DNA of 64,000 nucleotides from Craspedostauros australis (Eukaryota; Bacillariophyta; Bacillariophyceae; Mastogloiales; Achnanthaceae), in assembly GCA_026770025.1 (NCBI GenBank), contig JAMXDE010000018.1:1-64000 (forward strand), written 5' to 3'. Position 1 is the stretch's first letter. Each line of letters begins with the position of its first letter. Positions 22,410-32,404 of this stretch are shown one piece after another. The translations under genes were made by a program, and so were the position numbers. Under the pieces are notes generated by a model that had not been told where the DNA came from, made no database searches, and saw only the letters and a list, made by a program, of their open reading frames with translations.

Positions 22410-25400
22410 CTATGATAGCCCCAACCAAGCCGCCAACGCCCGCCTCTCAGCATGCATTGACCGCGATCGACGCCGCGCTCTCACCGCCGCATGAACGGCT
22501 ATCATAGCGTTCACCCACTGCTGCATTTGAACCTCGGTGCCATGTTCGACATGGCGTCCTTCCCGGAACAGCCGCATCTCCGCTTCGTTCATATCCTGGC
22601 TTGCACCCTGTATCATTCGGCGAACCTTGCGCCGCAAGTCCTGTACCGTAGGATGCTGTTCTTCGCCGTGCACTTTCGCATTCTGTGCCAACCATATTTC
22701 CCAGGGGATTTTCCAGATCCACCGCACGACCTCCCAAGCCCAAGAGTTGGCGTCTGGGTACCGGCACTCATGCGTCGTCATCCAGCGGGCCTGATGTAGA
22801 GCCCAATCCTCATGGAGAAACCCTAGCATGAGAGGGTACCACCCAATTTCACTTTGCACATCGCTGGCCCGAGTGTTCCTTCTCCATTTCACGAGACCAA
22901 CCCACATGCGTTGGACCAGCCTTGGGGCTGTTCCAATCGTCACCATGCGATCAATGAGGCCTGAAGTAGCCTCAGTCCACGCTTCGTGATGCTCCGGGCA
23001 CCGGAGAACATGTTGAGTGGTCTCGTCGTGATTGCAGAACTTGCACTTCGGCGTCTGTAGTTGGCCAGTCTGATAGAGCAAGTTTTAGGGTCAAACGAGT
23101 TGCGTAGCTCGTATTGGTCAAAGATTCTGTGACCGTACAGTCATAAGTAACCGAGGCGGAGTGTTTGTGGCTGAAACAACACAAAGGGAAAAACGAACAG
23201 AGCATGTGTCTTTGTTGGATTCATGGCATGCGGTCACAATCTGGTTCACAACAAGGAGTGTATCAGCAATACACCAACAACAGATAAGCAATAGAAGACT
23301 GTCATCTGTGTGCCTGAGAGTGCTCCACTTCGCATCCTGAGCACGCAAGCAGGCCAGAATCATTCGTGATGGAGTTTGTGGTTGACCCCCACAAAGCCGG
23401 AAGCCCACTTGGAGATGAAACGCACCGTCCCACGGTTCAGCTTGGACTGCCGCGCCGTCTTGTACACGCGCCAATCGATCTGGCGAACCTGGTTCTGATT
23501 CCACTGGAATTTTGTAGACCAGTATTGCATCGCCGATGCCGTTTGAAGGAGTTCGTTCATGGCCTCAGGATCCACATGAGAATGGTCGGCGTCACGCAGG
23601 CGGAGCCTCCATCGACCTGTGGCAGTCACCCAGGTTTTCACGTGTGGCCTGGAGCCCGTGTCGGACCAGAATTGTTTTGCTTTCGCGTCCATCTCCACGT
23701 TGAGCCGTTCCAATAGCGTTAGTTTCCTGCCTGTGTCATCCTGATGGCCTTTCACCCACACCCATTTCAGCGTGGCCTTGATGCAGCGTCGGAGCTGTCG
23801 GATCTCGGTGAGGATATCCCAGTGTCGTTGGTGCGGTCTCAGGTAGTTCTCTTGAGCTTGTAGGAGCGCCTGCTTACCGTCAAGAGCTATGGTGATGGTA
23901 CAGTCGTCCTGTAATCCGGGGAGCTCTGCCACCATTGCCAGGGACGCCCAGATTCCGGCGAGTTCGCTTCTTTAGGCGCTCTGGACCTCTGGAGGCCCTG
24001 GGACGAACGTCTGGCAGTAGACATACTCCTTCGACTGTACATCATAAGCGATTGATGCCGAAGTGCCCCGCTGATCCTTGAACGAACCGTCGCTCACAAG
24101 CACCAAATTGCCCCTGTTCGCGGCCCGAGCCACTTCCTGCATGGGGATGGTCCCTCGCATGTTTTCGATTGGCTCGTATGCAGGAGCCGGTTCCTCTAGA
24201 GGACACGTCAATCCGATATGACCGTCCCATTCGATGCCCTGGTCAGTGTAAACGACCGAGACTCGTTTGAGGCCGGCTGGGACCACAGTAGCAGGCGTGG
24301 CCAAAGAGTACTGCCGGCGTCGGGTGCGCCGTCGTGGGAGAGGTCGATAGCGAAGAACTGGTTCAACGTCCAAGTCGAAAATATCGTCCTGGTACGGTGC
24401 CTTCCACCAGCGCCAAGTCCCGTCCTCTCTCTGCCATCTGCCGAGGGGCTTGTCCAGAAGCAGGCCTCAAAAGCACATCGACTTGCACCATTGTTGCCAC
24501 TCCTTCCACCAGCCACTGGGAAGCCGTTCGGGTTGTCGTGCCCATCGCTGTGGCATTCCGGACGTCAGAGTGCCATCGTGCGCTTCAGGCAGTATTCTGG
24601 TGCCATCTGCTGACACAATGTCCGACATGCGCATCACCCCCATCTTGTGGCGAACCATGTTCAGGTGGTAGAGCTGTGCGCCTTTCACGTGTTGCTGAGT
24701 CCATAGATCCATGAGGAAGGCATCTCCTTTCCATTGGAGCTTCCAAGATGACGAGAACTCGCACACCTCAATACTTGTTCCCTGAAGCTGCTTCCATAGG
24801 CCGGATACCCAGCATCTGGTTGCGCAGTGCCCCATGCTGGAGAACGAGCGCTGGAATAGAGATCCTCCCACCCCCAGCTCTTCTTTGAGTGCTTGTATAG
24901 AGCAGACAATCATCTTGCCCGTCTGAGTTTCTTGGAACACTTCGTCGAACGCCAGCTGGATCTGTGCAATCAGCTGAGAATTCACCGGATTGACGATACC
25001 CAAACCGCCGAGCGACTTCGTGCCGTACACTAAGTCCCGGGGCAAAGTCCGCGAGCATCCCATTTTTGGCAAGGCTGCCAGCAAGGCTGGGGCCATGATG
25101 TATCGCCACTGCAGAGGAGTGAGCTGGACAACCGGCATGACGTACTCGATGGATTTCATGAACCGCAGGGTAAGAGCCGACCTTGCGTCGTCCGGGGAGA
25201 TCTGCGCCATGCGCATCCTTCCGCCGAAGTCTTCTGCTTTCGTCCGCAAGGTCTGGATTTGCTCCTCGTTGTCCCCATCGAACGAGATGAACACCCCCAG
25301 TGTAAACACTGGCTGTGACATCGTCCTGCTCGGGATTACTGCACTTCCTCCTCGGCCATCGTCAATGCTGATGGTCACCGAAGTCTCGCTGTCGCTCCAC

Positions 25401-28171
25401 ACCCATTTGTCCTTGACAAACGCTGGCTGCGTGGCCCACCAGGCTGATTTCTCTGGAACCAGAGCTCCTCCTGTGACCTGAAGAAGGCAGCTCCAGTCTG
25501 GAACCGTCCTTCGAAAGCTGGAGACATCTGCGTCGTTTCGTTGCGGTAGCTCGATTCTGATCAAATCCGTGTCGTCAACAAAGGCCGACCCCAGTATGGG
25601 TATATATTCTCCTGACGGAGTAATCAGCGACGACGTGTGTCCCAGCCGGGTCATGGCTTTGAACATCACCGAGCTGATGACAGCCCAGATCGCTGGGCCT
25701 GCTCCATTACCCTGGCCGATTCCATGCATATCGCATTCCGCGTCTTTCTCGTAGTACCGGCTGGAGACACCGTAGGCTGTGCTGATGAAGTGTCGTGCGT
25801 CTTGAAGGGTCTTGAACATGCACCGTGTGGCCGAAGCATTGGCCCCTGCAGCCATCATCGCTGCCGCGGCGAAGTTTGGAACGATTCTGTCGTAACACGA
25901 TTTCGCATCGTTGGAGCAAAAGGACAGCGCGACTTTTCGCTGATATCCCAGATCGATGGTGAGTCGCTTGTTCAGCGCTGCACTCATCGCCGACCTGCGC
26001 TTCCTGCTTCCAAACTGGAATCCTGACAGCCATCCTGCCGCTTCCGCTGTTCGCATCATTTGTCTGCCGAGTCGCTTGTTATTCAAATTGAACTGCGCAT
26101 CCATCAGTTGAATCGTGCGCATCTTCTCAATATTGAACACTTGCGCTTTCTTGAGTATCTCGACGTCGGTGATACATTGCCACGGCTTCAGAGAATGGCC
26201 AGTTTGATACGGGATCTCTCTTAGGATGGTATCCACGCGGGCAAGTGCGGGATTCTGTGCGGCCGCCTTGTAATGCCCAAAGTGCGGGCAACTCGGTTCG
26301 GAATTTGTGAGTTCTGTCTGCTTGCGCCAGGCCTTCGCATGATCTTTCACCTCCAGCTGGGTATCGTCTGAGTCGACAGGCTCGAGGCACTCCAGAAGAG
26401 TTCGGACCATCGGATCGATCGAAGACGGCCACGGTCCTTCTGCTGCGATCAACTGTTTCGCTAGTTCCGGGACCCAGATGCGGTCCATGAGGGTTTTGCC
26501 TGGTCCGACCATACATTGGGTGCGGTTGGCCTGTGAGAACCGCTTCTTGTTCTCTCTGATGCAGGCGGAGACGATCTCGTGTTGTTCGTCGCACTCGTGT
26601 ACCTGTCCGGCGTCGTCGGTGAACAGTACTTTCGTGGTCATGGACTTGCCGCGCCCAAACGCCGCTCGTAGACGGCCAGCTTGTTCGCGCTGTCGTTCCC
26701 TATTCATCAGCGTCTTGAGGGCAGCCTCATACTCCTGCTCGTTCGCGTCATGTCGCTGCCAAGGCATTTGCACCAGGTGGTCTTGTCGTGCTTTTTGGTG
26801 ATCCTTCTTCTGGGCGTAGTAGGTTTTGTAGGCTTCAGTGCGCATGTGCTGTGCGTGTTGCAGGGACTCGCCTTCGACCAGACCGACTAGCTTCTTGGTA
26901 CGTTGTCGCAGGGAAGAACTGACTTTCATTCCAGAGAGATGCTTCACCTCTAAAGACCAGTGCTTGATCACGTTACGAGAACGCTGCATTTCCGGGGACC
27001 ATGCGACTCCGCCCATTTTGAGCTTTCTGCATCCCTTCTCTGCAAACCTTCGTATCTGATTGATCTGTTCCAGGAGCTTGTCGAACTGTGATCGTTGATC
27101 ACGCATCAGCGTCCATCCTTGGGCTTTCGCCGTCTTCAGCATCTTCTCCACTCGCCGTTGTATGCTGTGTTTCCCGTACTCCTCGAGGAGCGCATCATTG
27201 TAGCGTTGCACCGCCCTCGCATCACTTAGCACGAGCCGTCTTGGAGAGCCGGATTTCACCGGCTTGATGCCTGATCCCAAGACCTGGGAGAAGCTGATGT
27301 CCAGCCAGACTGCGCGATGGTCCAATGGGATGGCAGACCCGAACGCCAGATAGCCTGCTTTGGACACTTGTACTCCGTCCGAGACGTAGATGGCGTCAAT
27401 TGGCACTTCCCCTTGGTTCCGTTGTTGGGTAGCCCTGCGTGATTCTGGCCCAATACGGCCCTCGACTGCGTGTTTCAGACCAACTGCGGTGAGCTGTCTG
27501 GATATTACGTTATCCAGGGAATCGTCGTTCAGGTCCACTCCCAGGGCAATGGCCTCTCCTTGTGCCTTCCATCGTCGTAGTTCGTTCTGCAAGTCCTTGG
27601 CCCAAGCTTCGTGAGGGTCTTCGACTCGGCCTTCCTCGGCCAGCGCCCTCACTTGTTGCGCCCATACCGTGTTGTCTCCTTTGGTGGATCGACACGGCCT
27701 GTAGGCCGCGATGACTCTGAGGGACTTGCCACCTTTGCCTTCCGACAGTGTCCAGCACCATCGGCCCATACCACTCTCATCGACACCGTGTTGAAAGGTG
27801 CGAGCTGCCAGTTGGGCAGTCGTCACTACTCCTGCTCCACCGTAGATTCTAGGATCGCGTTTTGTTTCGTGGGTGTTGTATGAGAACACGTGCTTTGACC
27901 TGGGTATCATCCGTCGCCCTCGTTCGGCCCACTGGTCTGCCGGCTGAACGTAGTCCCATCTCACGTTGGTCTCTGCCATGCATAGCACGTCCAGATTGCT
28001 CGTCTTGATGAAGTCAAAGATCTCTTCATTCTTCTGTTGGTATGAATGGATGGGGATCTGAGATGCGTTCTGAAATACAATTCGTATCGTATCTCCCGAC
28101 TTCGTAGTCATCGCATCCCTGCAAGCATCGTTTAGCCTACTCGCTTCTGTGTCGACAGTGTCGTCTGTCAT
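22410..28171 (-). pseudogene. LINE ORF2: endonuclease-reverse transcriptase-RNase H-zinc finger polyprotein
   Basis: ATG at 28171. An AP-endonuclease-like domain occupies residues about 30-320, with AETN, GVDLND, PIDAIYVSD and LDHRAVW. The RT domain follows: motif A SNDAKSCYD, motif B GIGQGNGAGPAIW, motif C GSAFVDDTDLI. RNase H follows, with VSDGSFKD, SELAGIW, IALDGKQAL and VKGHQDD supplying the acidic and His residues. A C-terminal zinc finger reads CKFCNHDETTQHVLRC. In-frame stops occur at 24467-24469 (TGA), 23972-23974 (TAA) and 23360-23362 (TGA), and a 258-bp insert lies at 23081-23338. Without the insert and one 5-bp duplicate the span is 5499 bases, exactly 1833 codons. Confidence 0.92.
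23081..23338. mobile_element. 258-bp insertion inside LINE ORF2 with 5-bp duplication
   Basis: The ORF2 frame is lost between the RNase H tail (NHKLHHE) and the zinc finger (LYQTGQLQTPK). The intervening DNA is flanked by gagca at 23076-23080 and 23339-23343. Removing 23081-23343 puts both sides back in one frame. The insert has no open frame of note, no clear terminal inverted repeat beyond AG...CT, and no recognised tRNA-like head. A small non-autonomous element is the simplest reading. An in-phase GT-AG intron is possible but unlikely within a LINE. Confidence 0.7.
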
Positions 28172-28457
28172 CTTGCCGTTTCTAGTACACTGTGGTATAG
28201 ATTGGCAGCTCTGGTCCTTGCCAGAATTCGTGGTTGTTGTTGGTCCACTATTTTAGTGGTGTAGTCCTCTTGATTCGTTCGTCTGTTCGTCGCTTGTAGT
28301 GAGGATGTGTATACAGCTTATCTGTTCACCCCTGTTGAGTGTGTGATTGTGCGCTGATGCTTGTCGTGTTTGTTGCTGTTTCGTGTTGTGGCTGTTGTTT
28401 CGCGTTTTCGCTTCTGTCTCATCCGGTCTCTTCTGTGTGTATATATGTGTTTTTTTT

Positions 28458-30867
28458 TTACTCCTGGTTGTTGGCTCCTTGGCCCATGGTTGCAATTGTA
28501 TCGGTGTCCATTGGATCTGCCATCGCGGCGTCTCCCGAGCTGCCCTCCTTGCTCTCGTCCTCGTCGGTGTCGCCGGAACTGTCTCCGTCTTCGTCTCCTT
28601 CACCCGATCGTTGGCCCTTCATTTGGTCGCTCTCGTCGGTTTCTTGTTCGTCCTCTTCAGGGATGCTGTTGCCAGGATCGTCCGGGTCGAAGTCGGTCTT
28701 GGCGGTTGGGTCCGTTGCAAACAGTTGGGGTCTTGCCGATTTGTGCTTTGCCGTGTTACCGATAGCCGCGCTGATGTGGGCGGTTTGCTGTGCTACAGTG
28801 GCTGTGGCGAACGTCGCAACTGTTCCGTTGTCACCGTTCTGGGTGCTGGGATTGGCCATCATTTCTACTTCGAATTTCAGAAGCGGAACCGGCTTCATGT
28901 TCCCGTGTTCGTCCACGTAACCTTCCCATCCCACATCCTCGGCTGACAGACCAACCATCTTGTCTTCGTCGAGGTCCAGAAAGTGAGCGCCTGCTTGCGC
29001 AAGCTGCCCCATTTCGAGCTCTTCTTTGCTCCGAACCAGACCAGTCTCCCAGTCCACCTCGTAGAATTCGTTTTGGGACCAGGCCTCTGGGGTGAACCAG
29101 CCTTGGCACTTGTGATCGAGCTTCTTGCTGCAGAAGAAGGGAAGCTTGGAGATTAGTTCCCTTGCTTCGACCTGTCGTTTGGGGTGAAAGACAAAGAAGG
29201 TGCGATTGCGATCAAACTTGTCCGTATCGACGGACACGAACAATGTGTAGTCCGGATTGTCGAACGACCGAAGGTTCATGATGACTTCTCGCAGTGTCAA
29301 TCTCCAAATTGGGACTTCTACGTCCAGCTGCATGATGGAGTAGACCCCTTGGGTGACCATTTTCTTTTCAAACGCGATCTGGTGTGCTGCCATGGAGCTG
29401 AGATTTGCCAGCTCGGAGGGGGGATGGTGGAATCGCTGGTCAAGGGCATCCGGCATGAACCGCATTTGCTTCCCAAGAAGTCTCACCGTGTCAGCTTGAT
29501 TGTTGAACATGTCTTTCATGGCGACTCGGCATACCGTGGACTTCAATTCACCACACATGGTGTGGGTTGCCCTTGGCCAGTTGCGGAAGTCATCCGACTC
29601 AGAGCGCCGTCCTCGTCTCTTCACCAGCTGGATCTCGCGGATGCGGAGCTGGACCACACAGTGATTCTTCACGAGTTCGTGATTGTTGATCACCTTGGCC
29701 AAATCATCCGTGTTCATGGTGCTGTGGCTCCCGAAGAGCCAACCCGCCGCCACGATGTTATGCTCCTGGATATCTGACTTCTTGAAGGAGATCGCAGCCG
29801 CTGCGAGAGTACCGTCGTCGTCGAAGACCTCGAGGTCCCTTTTGTGAGCAACCCAGATTCGGGTGTAAGTCATGAAGCCCGTACGCGCGTAGAGGCTATC
29901 CACGAATTGCTTCAGGGTCTCCCGGTTGGTCCATGCGACGTCTGCCGCAGTCCATGGGCGTAGCTCCTTGCTTTTGCGCCACGCCAGTATCTGGGCCTTG
30001 GAATCTGCGCGGAAGATGAACGCTCGCAGGGTGTTGAGTCCTGCAATGACCTGTGTGAGAGGAGTGTCGCTACCTTCCCTTGACATCGGCAGCCTCACGT
30101 CAAAGAACGTCTTATGATACTCGCTGAGCACATCGTTGACGCTGACCAATTCCCGCGCTTGTGGGTTCTTGCGCGGGTATGCCTTCACTTTGTGTCTTGG
30201 CGTACACGATTTCTTCTTGGACGTTGGATTCGGGGAGCTGGCTTGTGGGACTTCTTCGTCGTCGTTATCAAGGTGGATGCCCTTGACTTCCATGAAGACA
30301 GTTCTTGCGGCGATCCATGCTGCGGTCTCATGGGTGGATCGGATCTGCCCCAGTTTCCACAGCGCTGACGAGAAGATGTTTGAAGTCGCCAACAGTCTCA
30401 CCATGATTTGGATCATCACCAGGTTGGACTCCGCGGGGAGCTTGTTCTCGTAGGCATCACTGAATAGCTCCTTCCACTGTGGAAAGGATGCTCCGTTCGT
30501 CAGGTCGTCCCTCATCTCCTTGACAAAATGCGATCGACTCGTCCAATGCTCCTTCTTCCCCGGTCACTGCCAGGAACGGCTCGTAGCCTCGTGTCATCAG
30601 GTTGCGTTCGCGCAGAATGTCTCCCCAACTTCGCTCGTGCTGGTGGCTCCAAATCCAACGGTTCTCGTTTTCAGAGGGGCGCGTTTTCGCCGTCTTTTTG
30701 CCCGGGGAGTCTCTGGACTGTCGCTTCCCGCCGCGGCCTCCTCCTCGAGAGCTAGTGCCACAGGCTTGACGGCCTCCTCTTCCTGATCGTCCTTGTGCCA
30801 TTGTCGATGTCAAACGAGTGGTCTGGTTGCTTGTGCCAGAACGGTTTTGGGTGTCGGTGCGCACCAT
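28458..30867 (-). pseudogene. LINE ORF1 protein, one-base frameshift near its N-terminus
   Basis: ATG at 30867 opens 100 bp inside the element. The first ~110 residues are basic and Gly/Arg/Ser-rich (GRSGRGGRQACGTSSRGGGR), suiting RNA binding. At a TTTT run near 30529 (minus strand) the frame must move by +1 to enter the 685-codon frame that continues to the stop at 28458: DESIAF in the first frame is followed by VKEMRDDL in the second. The C-terminal 100 residues are strongly acidic (GDEDGDSSGDTDEDESKEG). No RRM or zinc knuckle is evident. The shift is either a mutation or a recoding site. Confidence 0.8.
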
Positions 30868-30967
30868 TGTTCAGGATTTTGTTCTAGTACTGTTTCTACA
30901 GGTTCTACATGAGAAATTTTGTACTGGTCCTACGTACGTCTTCAACGGTGGAAGAGTCACAGGACTG

Positions 30968-30984
30968 TCACCATTGCAAGCTAA
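30968..30984. repeat. Target-site duplication, right copy
   Basis: Exact copy of the 17 bases at 22289-22305, marking the 5' end of the LINE. Confidence 0.93.
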
Positions 30985-31016
30985 TTCATTCATGTTGGCG
31001 GCATTGTTGCGGTGAG
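30985..31016 (-). pseudogene. 5' half of the exon split by the LINE
   Basis: A likely acceptor (ACAATAG) lies just upstream on the minus strand, at 31017-31023. The frame HRNNAANMNE runs into the target site and continues in phase at 22288 on the other side of the element. Confidence 0.35.
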
Positions 31017-31204
31017 CTATTGTAGTTGTAAACAATGGCGTGCACCGTTTGGAGATGTCCAAAGTTGACCCCCCATGGCTCCCATGAGGATAGTGAAGAC
31101 GGAGTCGACCAAGGAAGAGAGGGGGGTGCCTTTGGACGCTGTGGTGCCATCGGGACCGACAAGGGTGATCATTCCGTGAATCACCATAGTCCACCGAGCT
31201 GACG

Positions 31205-31540
31205 CTAGTCTCTCTCTCTCTCTTGCATCGTTCTTGGCCGATCATGCTGCTGCTGTTGGTGTTGCGCTTGTTTGTGCTGTGGGTGCTGTGCATGATATTC
31301 ATTGATTTGCTGAGTTGCTTGCATCTGAGTTGTTGGTGATGCTGATGCAGATGCTGATTTGTGAGATGAGGACTGGCGGCAACGAAGAGACTTGAGGATC
31401 TCACATGATGAGGATGCCACAAGATGGATGGGATTCGTTGCCAATGCTGAGAGTAGCATCCATATACATGTGAACACCCTGGCGCGATCGTTTGGATGTT
31501 GCGCAGGCGTTCGCCACAAGAAATTGATCTTGTTCGGCAT
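31205..31540 (-). pseudogene. Gln/Ser/His-rich minus-strand frame, possible upstream exon of the LINE-split gene
   Basis: A 111-codon minus-strand frame ending in a Gln/His-rich stretch (HAQHPQHKQAQHQQQQHDR). A further Gly/Asn/Pro-rich frame (GLNNHVPNRFDQQVIGAPDD) lies upstream on the same strand at 31720-31938. The composition looks like disordered protein from a regulatory factor and unlike random sequence, but there is no domain and no clean splice path to the downstream exon. Confidence 0.25.
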
Positions 31541-32404
31541 CTTCAGGGACGTTGCAGGTTCTCAACTACAAAAGCGTCTTCTGTTGTGGAGGGACCATTC
31601 ATGTTGTGGTTGGAAGTATCCGTGGATGTTGGTGCTCTCGTCTATCGATGGCTCATGGGACAACCACCGTGGCAGTATGAGTGATCGAATGCTGGAGTAT
31701 TGGCATATGGAAATGGGGATCATCCTATCCCTCCATCATCAGGAGCGCCGATGACTTGCTGGTCAAACCTGTTGGGAACATGATTGTTCAATCCACCGCC
31801 TTCATGCGTACTCGTAGTAGTACAACGCATCGCGCATTTCCCATGTGCGGTTCTCAGGCAATCATGTTGCCGATTGGACTCCTTGGGGGATATGCGTACA
31901 TCGTGACGTGCGATGGTTGCAATTGAGATTGTGATCATCTGGGTGTTCTCCCCATCGCATCATAGCTGTTGGCGTCATCATCACTTTCGTGGTTGTTTCG
32001 AGTTGACGATCAGAGATCTCATTTGAACGCCTTTCTGACATGTTCTTCTCATGAAAGAAGCTAATAAGTACTTCATTGACACACAGAATTCGTGGAATTG
32101 GGAACACATCTCTGCACGTGCAAAAGTGGTGAAGCGAGAATCGACGATTCCCATTTGTGGTGTTCTCGCGTTCGCAACAGCGATGTTGTGGGGGTGTGTC
32201 GTGTTCTGTTCCTTCTTCTCGTTGTTGTGTGCGCCAGTTCGCAGTCAGCAAAAGGAAGGATCCGCACTCTCCGGACAGCGCTGGTGCCCTCTCCCAAACC
32301 AGGGTGCGATCAAGAAGTAGACAAACAGAGAAACGAGGAGAACATTGAAACGAGGTAACCGCACACACCGCTCAACCCCACAATCGAGCACATCAACAAC
32401 AGAC
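31541..32404. other. Region without a firm gene upstream of the ankyrin gene
   Basis: It holds the short minus-strand frame at 31720-31938 and otherwise only chance frames. The promoter and 5' leader of the ankyrin-BTB gene must lie in its right part. I see no clear TATA box. Confidence 0.4.

Larger units (their letters stand above)
22306..30967 (-). mobile_element. Full-length non-LTR retrotransposon (LINE), 8.66 kb, minus strand
   Basis: The element lies between exact 17-bp direct repeats. On the minus strand it has a 5' leader of about 100 bp, ORF1 (30867-28458), a 286-bp spacer, ORF2 (28171-22410, endonuclease + RT + RNase H + zinc finger) and a 3' tail of about 100 bp ending GAGTTATTGAT without poly(A). 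Both ends appear intact, which is unusual because LINEs are often 5'-truncated. ORF1 has a one-base shift, and ORF2 has three stops and an inserted 258-bp segment, so this copy is inactive. I do not assign a clade. Confidence 0.93.

Noticed and set aside
23081-23338. The insert in ORF2 as a spliceosomal intron
   Set aside because: An in-phase GT-AG pair can be drawn, but LINE RNA passes through reverse transcription, which would lose introns, and the 5-bp duplication fits insertion better.
32345-32404. Start of the ankyrin gene at 32345
   Set aside because: That codon is TTG; the first ATG in frame is 32405.
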